A stretch of DNA of 64,000 bases, from positions 155,774 through 219,773 of the forward strand of contig CABFPE010000728.1 in NCBI GenBank assembly GCA_900660155.1, written 5' to 3'. The stretch is from Hofstenia miamia. Lineage: Eukaryota > Xenacoelomorpha > Acoela > Hofsteniidae. Below the pieces are notes generated by a model. That model did not search any database, had not been told where the DNA came from, and saw only the letters and a program-made list of their open reading frames with translations. This document shows positions 37,604 to 48,870 of the stretch, one piece after another (position 1 is the first letter of the stretch; every line of letters begins with the position of its first letter). The translations under genes and the position numbers were made by a program.

Positions 37604-38552
37604 CAGAGGTCATCCAATATGATTCGGCAGAAACATCGATTTTGGGCGAATAAAGATATGCCAAAATGTAGACCAGGCATTACCTGTTGTCGAACCATTG
37701 ATTTCCGCAGCTGGGGTTGGTTCAGCAAAGTCGAATAGAGAGCTGGAAGAAGTACTTGAACTTGGGCGCTGCGCAATAGAGATAACTTCATTCTCTTGAA
37801 TATTTCTGTCGAAAAAACTTTTGATTACGTGAAGAACTTAGGGTTCGCTATACTTGAAAATATAATTGTCTGTGGAAGTGAAAGATAACTTTATTTTAGG
37901 GTTAATTGATGCAGCAAATATAAATAGTGCGTCATCCTTCAAAAATGAGAACCTCTGCTCCAGTGACAACAGGAAACGTTCTTTCACAGCGTTACATGAT
38001 GCATTATTTGGAAATTGTTGATTTCTGACTGCCTTTTCCAATAACTGACACAAATAAATCATCTCGTGAATCATAGGATTTTTTTCTTTTTGAAATTCAA
38101 ATGAAGCGTCCTTATAATATCGTAAAAATTTGCAGGTTTCAGACATGACAGCTCTTTCATTGTCATCTAGCTTAAAAAGCTTAAAATGTATTGCAATTTG
38201 GCGGTAATAGTTTTCAATTGTAGGAAATTTGACGCATAAATATAAACACTTTACACGCATCAATTCAAATTGTTACAAACATGTGTTTAATGGGCATCAC
38301 AATATAATCTCATGAGATGCCTCAGCGATGACCTAATGAGACATCTGTATCCTAAATTCGTCTTACTAGGACATGAGACATCTGCCACATAAATAGGATG
38401 AGTTAGGATGCATTTGCGACTGTTGATTTTTGACTGGGATGAGGTACTTAAGTTAGCTTAGAATGCGGGCTCGCTAGCGGCTGTTCTTTTCGCTATTTTC
38501 CCTATCGCTAGTCGCTAGCGGTACCGCTATCAGTTTCGCTGTCACACCTCTG
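37604..38552 (-). mobile_element. Small hAT element nested in the recombinase gene
   Basis: 949 bases with CAGAGGT at each end in inverted orientation, flanked by a perfect 8-bp target duplication GTTGGCAC (37596-37603 and 38553-38560), the hAT hallmark. The right end has several CGCTAGCGG-like subterminal repeats. It keeps only part of the transposase, so it is a deletion derivative that depended on another copy to move. Confidence 0.9.
37838..38263 (-). pseudogene. hAT transposase remnant
   Basis: About 141 codons from the region before the hAT dimerisation domain, including LEKA...FLLSLEQRF and an INPKIKLSF block matching the family's LDPRFK motif. After the TAA at 37838 the same frame continues with a Ser-rich linker, typical of this part of hAT proteins. 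The BED finger and catalytic core are absent. Confidence 0.65.
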
Positions 38553-39861
38553 GTTGGCACTCTTCAATTTGTAGCCTAACAATATATTTACTGCCAGTTT
38601 TATGTCTAGTTGTTTCTATTGAATCGGTTCCTGATTGTAAATAATTGAGCTCTGCAGGTGTGAGGTCTAAAATAGGGGAACTTCTCACATTTAACGTTGT
38701 TTGCAAATACACAAAATTCATAGCTTTGTAGTCAGCATAGGAAATGTCAACATCAGAATTTAAGCAATTCTTAATGTCTTTTCGGAATTGAGCTGGAATT
38801 TGAGCAGTAGGCACTTTTAGAAAAAGTTTTTTTTGCTTTATTTGAAATTCCTTTTTTGCTGCTTTCGAATAGCACTTAATAGTTTCATTAATGGATGCTT
38901 TCCATGCATCAATATTAATTGGAAATCGAGGATAATTTAGACTCAGAAAATCAATAAAATTTCGTAAATAAGTCAGTAATATTCGCAATGTTGATGATGC
39001 ATAATTTCTCGCAAGCTTACTATTTTCAGCAATTGATGATAATTGAATTGGATATTTCATTGCACTACTCTCTGTGTATACAGATAGTAAAAATTCTCTG
39101 GTTGTATTTAAATTAGAATTTGATCTATTTTCTGATGCATTGCTATTTATTTGCTTTTTTGAAATATATTCATTGATTAATTGTTTTGCTCTTTTTAAAT
39201 ATTTATATTTGTTTTTTAAAGCTAAAACTTTTTCGGGAAAGCAATTCTCATTGTCTGGAGATAATATTTTTTTGACTTCATGGGTCTGAACATGTGCTCG
39301 ATTGTTTGCAAATCTACGCAAACAATTTTGACATTCAAAAACATATTTTCGATGTCGGGTTCGGTAAAAATCTAATGCAAATCGCCTCACACTGTAGTCA
39401 ATGCTCGCATGATCTCTTCTTAGATGATCTCGCATTTTGCGAATATGGACTCTCTTACAAAACAAACAGTCGTTGTAAAGATCTTGTTTGTGCTTTTGAA
39501 ATGTTTTTCTGGGTCTGCCTACTAAGCGTTTTATAGGACTTTTTTTGTATGGAATTATGCATGCCATTTGGCAGATTTTCTTTAGTTTGAAAAGTATTGG
39601 AACAGTGATTTTGATGTTTCTTCTTTTTCTTTAATTGACGTAGTGATTTAATCTTTGCCAACAAAATCTAAAACATGTTTTAAAATTTATTTTGCATTTC
39701 GGATGTTAGATATTTTAAATGTAGCATCGGAGAGGTTCTGTAAGCGGACCATTCCGAACATCATCAGAATCTCTTGACAAATGTGAGATCATATTTTGAA
39801 AATACTCGTCATCACTCCAAGTATCTGTCATAATCTGAAACGAATGTGCTTTTTAGAATGT

Positions 39862-40228
39862 GTAGTAAACGCCAATATATTTATATGAATAATTTTCCTT
39901 TGTCATTATCGCCTATATATTTCATCATTTAACTAGGCGTTAAGAATTGATAAAAAAACATTTTAACAATATATGTAAATAAAAATTCTTTAATAAGTGC
40001 GCTTTGAATGATAAATGAATTTGTGCAGTATCGGGAAATTAATAATGCCCTAACAAAAAATTGGCGCTTATGACAATAGGGAAATTCACAAAAATTGGCC
40101 CTTAATACATTTCCCTTGTCATAAGCGCCTATATATATATATATATATATATGCGCTTTCTAACATAGTAATTGGGTCTTTGAATTACAAAGCGCACCCA
40201 AGTTGATTTTACTATGTTACAAAGCACA
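39862..40228. repeat. Right subterminal repeats and hairpins of the recombinase element
   Basis: It begins with the inverse of the left motif (GTAGTAAACGCC, 39862-39873) and a variant at 39902-39920. Next come two hairpin-forming pairs: GGCGCTTATGACAA with GGGAAA (40063-40084) against its complement (40110-40129), and TGCGCTTTCTAACATAGTAA (about 40152-40171) against TTACTATGTTACAAAGCACA (40207-40226). An AT microsatellite separates them. Confidence 0.65.
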
Positions 40229-40590
40229 TGCAGTTATTATTCCGCCGAAAAATAAATATTTTTGAATGATTTACATATGAATGCTTAAACAGATTATACT
40301 AAGCATATTTTCATTATTTTTTCATGTATTTCAAAAAATTGGTATTTTGCTGTTTTTCATTTATACATGCGCTTTGTACATTTTCAAATATATCTGCGAA
40401 TATTGATCGTATCGTCTTTGCACCTAGTGCATTCGATTGCGAACTAAAAATTACATCTAGATAAGTACTTTAAAGTGGTCTGAGACATGGCCTACTATGT
40501 TTTTATTTTGAATTTTTATTTCTATTTTATTTTTATTTATATTTGTATATATGTAATTTCATATATATATTCATAGATTTATTTATATGC

Positions 40591-41360
40591 TTATATATAA
40601 ATATCAGCGTTAATATTAAATGCTAATGGAACATTATGAGACTTTCTTGATATAACTAACTTCCTGCGGTTTGTGATCATGTATATTTCCAATGGTAAAT
40701 GTTGGTGTAAGAGGTTTTCAATAGCAATTAATGTGTCAGTCTTAAAGCCTATTAATGTAATATCAGAGAGGGATTTGAATCTCTGCATCTATACAACCAG
40801 TTGACCTTTCTCCCACAATTCGAAGTCTTTATTAACACCCGAATGGCAGCTAATGGAATTGTATCACCCATTGCTCCTATGTATTGCATTTAAGTCAAAA
40901 ATGGTGACTGGATATTGATGTCTTTTCAGTAAATAGCCGAAGTGATTTCTGTTTATAAGAGGTGTGCTGAAATTTTACCGTGACTTTTGTTGCGTTATGC
41001 CTTTCAAAAGTCTTCTCGCCAACAATATGGATGTCTACAGTGCAATCTTCATTTCTTTCGTCCAAATTGATCTGATGATCCACTTGATCTTTACGAATGG
41101 TTCAATGCTAAATAGGTCTTGCATAACATTTAAGCATAAAAATTTGTTAACGGATCGCAATTTTCATATAGATTCGCATGAAAATCACACAAAGCGCCTT
41201 CCTCAGATCTCTGAATTCCACGAATTCTAACAATAGATCGGAGTCGCTCAGGTTTATGGAAAAAGACTTCCACCTTTCTACGTCTACCGCCCTTGTGGAT
41301 GACTCGAGAAAACACAGAAAGGTGAATGTCAAATCTTCCAACTCCTTCCGTAGCTAACAA
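40591..41360 (-). other. Possible decayed coding remnants, unassigned
   Basis: Three short minus-strand open stretches (40591-40788, 40895-41083, 41130-41360) have protein-like composition and lie in order on one strand, separated by stops and frame changes. I could not tie them to a family. They may be an old transposon or pseudogene, or chance. Confidence 0.25.
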
Positions 41361-42942
41361 TCTCTTGGAAACAATGTAGTTTCCTGCATAGCAAATATAT
41401 GCACCGCTGACAATTAATGTGTTGCAGTTTTGTACACAACTTCATATTCTCAGCATCTAGTACTTCCCTCACGTTTTCCACACTAAGGAAGCTAGGAAGG
41501 TTGTACTTGTTTTCGAAGAATTTCCTTATGAAATATCACCGTTGGTTTGTCTAGGGTGTAATGTTCCCTCCACCTAGTGTCAACAAATGTCTTTGGAAGC
41601 CATCAAGAAAGTCCGAAAAATCGTTAGAAATTCTTACAATTTCACGCCTTTTTCCCCTGAGATTGGAACTGATCTAAAATTTAATATTAATATGTATCAA
41701 TATGTAAGAAATACCTTATGAGCCGCATCAAATTAACAAATATTTATAACATGTAGATCACATCTAGTATTTCCCACAATTAAAATTTAGTTTATTCCAA
41801 GAGCTCTAAGAAATGGCAAAAACTTCCGCTATCTATTAACTGTTAGGCTTCGAATACAATCTGTATCAGTATGAATTTGATGAAATCTAGGGTAGACCCA
41901 TACCAATCTTTAGATTTTTTTCATAAAGATTCATCTGTTGCTTTTTGATAAATCCTGCTGACATCAAGCAAACGCATGGAGGCAAAAACAATTACTCCTT
42001 GACGGAGATAATAATTTTGACGTACACTGAATGGGATGTGATAGTATGGACCATTATATAGTTTGATGATTGAAAACCTTTAGCAAGTATTTGTCTAGGA
42101 ATTTTTGATGTAACTCCATTTGTCCTATTTAAATTGATTATTCCTCTACTTAATTTTTTCAATTACATTCGCAGAAATTCTTATGTAGTTTTTAAGTACC
42201 CGGTCTACCATAGAAATGGAAGAATTATTACAATAATGTCTATATTATTATAATAACAAAAGTATTACTTTTTTCAATAAATGTTTCATCAACGTTAAGG
42301 TTTATTGTATTTAGAGATGAGTTCATCAAATGCACTTTCGAAGAGTTCTGTTTTTAATAAACTGAACCGCAATCATTAACATGAGTTTTTAATTGCTAAG
42401 CGGGTTGAAAATGAAGTCCTCGCCAAAGATTCTTCGGATGTTTCAATAAAAATCCTAAAAGAGCTAATTCAGAATTTTATGGTAGGTGTGACGCTAATGT
42501 AATCATCTCCAAAGTCTGCTGAACAGTGTAGATTGGTGAGTTGACATAAAGCAAACAATACCTTTTCCGTCTCCCAAAGCCACTTTCTGCTGAACTTGAT
42601 TTCATGACACTTTGTTAATTCTTGAGTTCTTTCAATTCATCACATTCATCCACTTTTACTATAACTTGTCATGTCCCACAGACATGTTGGATTTAGAAGA
42701 ACAGCATTCAGTATATAAATTGCTCAATTCCTTAATTTCTGTGCTGCTGAGTTTTTTGATATTCACATGCAGCAATTTGTAGTGTGTGAGTTGACATCAG
42801 TTGTAAGCTCCCTCCTCTTAAATTTAAAAAACAATTAAATAAGCAAACAATGGGAATGTTGTATGTAAATATTGATTGAACTTTATCTAATTTGATATTT
42901 TTGTATTAGGACTACAATTGTATGATCTTTTATTTTTGTTAG
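41361..42942 (+). other. Intron sequence, nothing recognised
   Basis: AT-rich remainder of the large intron, ending in the TTTTTGTTAG acceptor of exon C. Confidence 0.4.
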
Positions 42943-43250
42943 GATATCTCATCACTGCGAAGCCAGCATTTGATTTTGCCGAACTTCTTATTGCTTCTCA
43001 AACCATAATTTCTTTGGGGTTAAAGTCTAATGATGTTGCCATTGGCCTTCGGCGGATCATTGTCCATTCAGTTCGCGGACTAAGAGAATCTATTCAGCAA
43101 CCATTGGACCCCGTAGGAGACCTAACCAGAGCAGACCGAAGTCAATGTGGATGTGCTGATTGCATTAAACTAAACGATTTCATGTCTAACAGTTCAGAAG
43201 GTGACATCATTTTCAGAGTTGACTCTGACCGTCGTTGGCACTTACATCAG
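42943..43250 (+). CDS. Host gene, internal exon C (Cys motif)
   Basis: 308 bases between TTTTTGTTAG and GTTTGT, starting in phase 1 and ending in phase 0, as required by exons B and D. The encoded 102 residues include GLRRIIVHSVRGLRE and a CGCADC cluster (CxCxxC), followed by RRWHLHQ. Together with exon D this resembles, from memory and unverified, the C-terminal part of large proteins in fungi and other eukaryotes sometimes annotated as 2-oxoglutarate-Fe(II) oxygenases. The oxygenase domain itself is not in this window, so the assignment is weak. Confidence 0.78.
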
Positions 43251-43977
43251 GTTTGTAAATTATAGGCATCTAGCTGGTTTATTAATGAATAAAATTTGAT
43301 TATAGTTCAAGACAAAATATTTTTTAAGCTTTGAATCTTTTAATTTAAATCATCATCTATGTCATCTGCAACGGTAACCTCGTTTGCTATGATGAATTTC
43401 AGTTTTGTTGGATACATGTAGTACATTTTTTGAAAAAAAATAATTTTTTTATAACAATATTCACAAAAGATTCACAATGGCATATTTAGATAATTTTTTA
43501 GCGTAGAATGTAGTGATTTGCAGGTATAGCTACTACCCGTGTGTGCGCATAATTATTCTCGGGTACGGGTACGCATTTAATTCTACTTCATGTGTATTTT
43601 AAAATTTGTGATGGTCTATAAAAATTTCTTAAACACTCATCACTCACGAAATATTAAAGTTATCTAAAATGTGAAAACAGCACTGTGTAGGAGATCATCT
43701 CTTCTTTCATTTTCATTCTTAAATCATGCCTGGTCACGGGAAATGCAAATCTATTTAAAGAAAACAAAATAATTCAAGATAGTTGATTCTGCAATGGGTT
43801 TTAGAAATGCTGTTTTATCTGAACACTATGTGGGAAGAATTTGAAAGCTGTTTCAAACATGGGTTTTTATTTCAAACACGAATTTTCATTATAACAGGGA
43901 AGCATTACTTAGATGTATTAATATCCGAGTATTTCCAAATTTCTTAATATGATTGGAGAAAATTGTTAGGAAATATA

Positions 43978-44401
43978 CCGTATTTTCCTGCGTATCCGCC
44001 GCTCGGAAGATAAGGGGCAGGTCAGAAAATTCCGACATAATAAGATGGGGTGTTATCGTATAAGCCGCATCTACAATAGAACATTCGACGACGGAACTTG
44101 ACGACGAACTTCAGGCATTATTTCACAGTGATAGTGAAAATGAAAACTGATGGTTTCGTTGACGTTTAGATATTCGTAACTGAGAAGTGAATAAGGCTCT
44201 TTTACTACATTTGATATTTTGTTATTGCCAGAAGTTGTTGCTTATTATTGCATTTATCACAGTTAGCTACATTTTTTTAACGGAAACTCAGTCACCAGCG
44301 TTTTTTCTTATCAGATAAGCCGCACTGGTAAATAAGCCACACCAATATAATTTAAGTTTTGAAAGTCAGATAAGCCGCGGCTTATACGCATGAAAATACG
44401 G
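43978..44401. mobile_element. MITE with TA target duplication
   Basis: 424 bases. The left end CCGTATTTTCCTGCGTAT and the complement of the right end CCGTATTTTCATGCGTAT form inverted repeats of about 25 bases, flanked by TA on both sides (43976-43977 and 44402-44403). The interior can be read as a short acidic Asp/Glu/Ser-rich tail, possibly the end of a transposase. It lies in the intron between exons C and D. Confidence 0.8.
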
Positions 44402-45150
44402 TAGTCAAATGCGATTTTATCTTTATGGATACGATGGACACTTTAGAGTGAAATAAATATCATTTTATATAAAATTTTGAAAAAAAATAAAACTATGATT
44501 TAGAGTTGTGTTCGAAATGCTTAGCAGTAGTAAAGAAAATTATATTCTCAAGTACAGTGTACAAGCGCTTACGGATAAAATGTTTCTGGTACGGGTAATA
44601 AAGTATTAAAAAGCTCTATCCGCAAATTACTAGTGGGAGGGCGTACTCCCTAAAACCGCGCAGGCAATGATCTATAATTTCCATTTTAATCGATTGTCAT
44701 GAAACATGAGGTCGAAAATATCCATTGGCCATTCATGAAGAAAAAATATCTTTATTTAGAGAATAATGTTTAGAACTCTAATTTGCGGCGACTGGCAAAT
44801 TCTACTGTTTTAGTAATTTTGAAGAGATTAGCTCATTTTTTGTAAATAACACCATAGTAACACTTATGTATATAAATGTATACATACAGGAAGAAGCTAA
44901 ATAATTCATTAAATTGTGAATGGATAAACATTACAATCATCTACATGTCAAATTGATTTTTGTAAATAGTTGTCATTAGGACACATCGTAGTCAATGAAA
45001 GCATATAATTTTAAACTTTCATTGATTAGGTTTTTTGCATATGCGTTGATTAGTTTGTTTTTTGGCGATGTATACAGTCTCTCCTGTTAACATTTATTTT
45101 AAGACATCATCATTGAGCAAATTATATGTGAACATTAATTCAAATTTTAG

Positions 45151-45333
45151 GTAATAAGTGATTGGAAAAATATTGGTCATCTCAGTTCCGGCAATGGAGT
45201 TGCTCGATATCTCACAGTCAGTAAAACTGGTGTAGGAACGCCAAAGCATTTAGAAGATCAGAAATCACTAAAGAAGAAGCATTCCGAGTTACTCACACAA
45301 TTTTTAGAATTGCAGATGATGATTTCTGATTGA
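45151..45333 (+). CDS. Host gene, last coding exon D
   Basis: It starts in phase 0 after CAAATTTTAG and encodes 60 residues to a TGA at 45331-45333, including the YLTVSKT motif and a Lys-rich coiled tail. It completes a C-terminal run of about 338 residues with exons A-C. A possible polyadenylation signal AATAAA is at 45770-45775. Confidence 0.75.
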   Translation, partial: VISDWKNIGHLSSGNGVARYLTVSKTGVGTPKHLEDQKSLKKKHSELLTQFLELQMMISD

Positions 45334-45769
45334 AGTGTTTTTTCCTATAATTTGCAGTAGTCAGTATTTATTTAATACAAAATTAGTTCTTTTGTACTTT
45401 AAGTTATATTTTTACATTAGATGTTAATTTTCCTTTATGGTTCATTGTGCAAATTTAAATTTCATATTTTATATTTTATCATTTATAGATGCAAATACAA
45501 AATTTTTCTTTCATGCGGATTTGCATTCTAATGATTTCCATTTTAAAATGTTTGTTCTTAAATTGCTTATTCTCAGCTTGACACGAAATTGTGATGTCTT
45601 AGTTAACAAAAATTTAGTGTTTTATTGAATAACAAGCTGACACCAGATACAAAGCGATTATGGCAAATGTACTAAAGATACTAGGTTTCAAAATGAAATT
45701 CTAATCCGTGATTTATTAGAGAACGAAGCAACAAAACTGATATACTTAAGAATATTGACAGATATTTTA

Positions 45770-45775
45770 AATAAA
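45770..45775 (+). terminator. Candidate polyadenylation signal of the host gene
   Basis: AATAAA about 440 bases after the stop codon. A nearer variant AATACA lies at 45374-45379. In AT-rich DNA such hexamers arise by chance, so this is only a candidate. Confidence 0.3.
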
Positions 45776-48142
45776 GTTTAAATGGTAGAATGCTTATTGA
45801 TAATAATTCTGTTGCTCATGCTAAGCAGAAATACCTGAAATGTATAAAATCGTTCTGCACATGTAGATGGAATGCGTTGCTGTTGAAGTTGCTGGAAGAA
45901 TTAGCTCGGTTTATCTAAGATGCTTTATTTGACACAGAAATCATCAATAATATTAGTTACCCTGAAGTATCTAGTGTAAAAAATGTCTTAGTTTGTCTTT
46001 AAAATTCTTCTATAATCAGAGATGTCCTTATAATAAAAGATTATAGATTTCATTATTATTAACTTATTATAGTATTCTATTATAATAGTAATCTTAGTAG
46101 TGTTTAAAAAACAAACGAAAATTATTCATTGTTCGGATATGATACCTTAAGTCAGTTCAGTTTCTGGCAAAATTGCTTCTAGATGAAAAAAGATAACCAG
46201 CTTTCGAAAAAATACTTTCAGCCGCCGGTGATACAACCAGAATATTAATTGCAACAATTTTTGATAATTGACCATTTCAATTTTTGTGAACCAAGGAAGT
46301 CAAAAGCGTCCATAACTGAATAAAATTATCTCCATAATTTGTGAAGTTTCGCTGAAAAAGAATTAACCGAAAAATTAGTACGATTATGCTCAATTTCAAA
46401 TGCTTTATCATTGCATCAAGTTATTCTAATGTATTATGTTATAAAAATACTATTAATATTAAATAGCATTGCTATAATAAACTATAATCTGGTCATCCCT
46501 GGCGATAATTCATCTGATCGCAGTTATGAAATTGCGCTTTTGAGAGGGAATAAATTGTAACTTTGTCAAGCATATTGATATGTAGATGTTCAGAAGTGTT
46601 TGTTCCATATGGCGTATCTCCATAATCGCTATTTAATAAAAGAACTTTACGAAAAGTATTATTATATATTTAGTTTTTGCAAATAGTGATTGGCACTCAT
46701 AAAGAACTTAAATATAAAAGTATACCTTTAACTTGGTTGTAAAACCTGGGTAACATTTGTATTACAAACCATTTTTTCAAATCATGAAGTTCTGCAGATA
46801 AATATATACTCATGATGAAGCAATAAAATCACTCCAAAAATATATTAACCTCTAACATTTAATTTCTCATTATCTCTACATTGTGAATTTTCTAAACAAG
46901 ATGTATTTTTTATTAACCTACTTTCTAACAATGCGGACATAAGTTAATTAAACATAAACGTGGAACTTTTTTCACAAGATTTTTTGTGAAAACATTAACA
47001 TTATTGTGTCGAACATGCATCAATTTTCAAGTTAGTCGAAAAAGATTAGTACTATATATGAATTATTATTTTTGAATATATTTATTTGTAGGTTATTAAA
47101 TTTTCATACACATTTATTTCGACTGTTAGGGGTGTCTTTAACAAATTTCATCAATTTTCAATATGATATTGAATGTTTAAAACAACATTTATGTGGTATA
47201 TCTTGTGAATTTATTTACCAACATTCACAATTTTGAGCTTTCGATGCAATGATTCATGATTGTCTAATGAATCCCTAATATTTTTTGCGGAATACTGACA
47301 ATCATAAATATTCAAATTATGTATTAAATTCAGAATCTTACAAGTGTAGCATACCTCCATTCAACAAAAATATGCGTCTTTGTTTTCGCGATTCAACATT
47401 AAATCTGCAATTGAAAGGCTGATATTCTAAACCTATACTTCATTATTTGATGTCCAGCAAATAGTTCATTGGAAGGAAGCTGCTTCATGCTTTCTCGAGA
47501 GTCTGATTCAAAGGTAAAAAAGAAGTTTTTCCTTAGTTGTTAATTTGTGTGTACATTACATGTACGTGAGACCCCAAACATCTTCTATTTAGTAAAAAAA
47601 GTAATCGACGACGAACTGTTAAGTGGATTTACGTATCAATGTCACTCAAGTATATAATTGACATCGGCTGACTTGACTGTTCTTCTTCCCATAGTTCCCT
47701 GCCATTTGAAAATCGTCAGTAAAAATTTCTAACAAATCAACTTTTTATTATAATTTAGTAATGCCACAAATTGGTGAATTGTTTTATGCTTCTCCTTAAA
47801 GCTACTTCTTATAAGAATATTTATTTATACATGTATCACAAATGTGCTTTAATCTCAAATTAGCTCTACTGCTTTATTGTTTGTAAGACAAATGATGATC
47901 CTCCATGGGATTATATTCGCTCCCCTGAAATCCTCTCCTCCATTGCAGAATATCTGTCTAAACTGGACCGTGCCTCTTCTTAAAGTTACTCATTCTAGAT
48001 CTTTTTTGCAGGATGTTTATTATTCAATTGTGAAAAATTAAAACAAGCAAAAGTCATTTTTTATTGAATCTGTTTGGCTTTGTTAGAAATCTCTACTGTA
48101 ATGCACATGAAGATTTGCAGTGAACAGAATACTAAGTCAATG
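45776..48142. other. Intergenic, nothing recognised
   Basis: AT-rich, without coding signals or clear repeats by inspection. Confidence 0.4.
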
Positions 48143-48870
48143 ACATTTTGTCCACTCTTATGTATGCATCTTGAATCCATCCATGGTTTAACTCCAAAAG
48201 CTTGAAACTTTCCAATATAGATGCCTGAAATGGATTCGCAATGGTAGTTNGCGAGTTTGGCATTGGCGGATCTTTGCTTAAACTAATTGCTTCTAATTTT
48301 TCTGATCGCTATCAGTGTGTGAGAGTTAATAATGACCTGCATACATTGAATGGTGTATTCACAATGAGATAATTCTCAATACAAGCAACACAATGTTCAT
48401 TGTGTTTGGTGGGCCTTAGCCTAGTGATTCCTTAACAATTGATTTTGAATTACTCCATGCTTCTTCATTGTAAAGGATCTTGGTGTTTGGTTGAGTGAGA
48501 TCTAAAATGGAAAGTACATATCACCAAAAAGCTTAAAACATGCTATGCTCTTTTAATCGAACTTCGTAGAAACATTCCTTATTCTTATTCCAGCTACTAC
48601 AAGACTTAAATTATATCGCGTTTACATTTTGTCCACTCTTATGTATGCATCTTGAATCCATCCATGGTTTAACTCCAAAAGCTTGAAACTTTCCAATATA
48701 GATGCCTGAAATGGATTCGCAATGGTAGTTCTTATAAAGATCGTCTAATTCAATCAAATATGATGCCAATATCCTGCCTTATTCAGTTTAAAGATCTGAT
48801 AACTTTCAATTATGTTGATATTCGCATTGAATTTGCTATTTTTAGAAATTTTGTTTCTATTCCATAATTT
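48143..48870 (+). mobile_element. Decayed LINE RT fragment with an out-of-order duplication
   Basis: From 48251 the plus strand gives frame-shifted remnants of the C-terminal part of a non-LTR reverse transcriptase (SDRYQCVRVNN, DLKWKVHITKKL, LLIELRRNIPYSYSS, KLETFQYRCLKWIRNGSSYKD), in normal order. A 107-base stretch (48624-48730) of it is repeated without change at 48143-48249, ahead of where it belongs, and ends in a single N at 48250. This family differs from the LINE at 21435-25676. Confidence 0.7.

Larger units (their letters stand above)
36883..39567 (-). pseudogene. Tyrosine recombinase (Crypton-like), interrupted by a hAT element and one stop
   Basis: From the ATG at 39567: an AT-hook-like VGRPRK, two C2H2-like fingers (CLFC...HLRRDH and CQNC...HVQTH), a helical linker, then a tyrosine-recombinase domain. 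The first Arg lies in LNVRSSPILDLTPAEL, the beta-hairpin Lys in TTRHKTG, the second Arg in NSIRKFW, and the His and nucleophile Tyr in QTGHSADTAERYYTL. The hAT insertion (37604-38552) plus one target copy totals 957 bases, a multiple of three, so the frame resumes exactly. A TAA at 37147-37149 precedes a further 88 open codons to 36883. Without the insertion the gene is about 575 codons. All catalytic residues are visible; the insertion and stop inactivate it. Confidence 0.8.
36707..40228 (-). mobile_element. Tyrosine-recombinase (Crypton-like) element with subterminal repeats
   Basis: A recombinase gene (36883-39567, minus) is bracketed by arrays of a short motif. On the left it reads GGCGYTWACTAC four times on the plus strand; on the right the same motif appears inverted (GTAGTAAACGCC) with variants. 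Cryptons are the eukaryotic DNA transposons that use a tyrosine recombinase and usually lack terminal inverted repeats. Exact ends cannot be set; the limits given are the outermost repeats seen. It has been interrupted by a hAT element. Confidence 0.6.
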
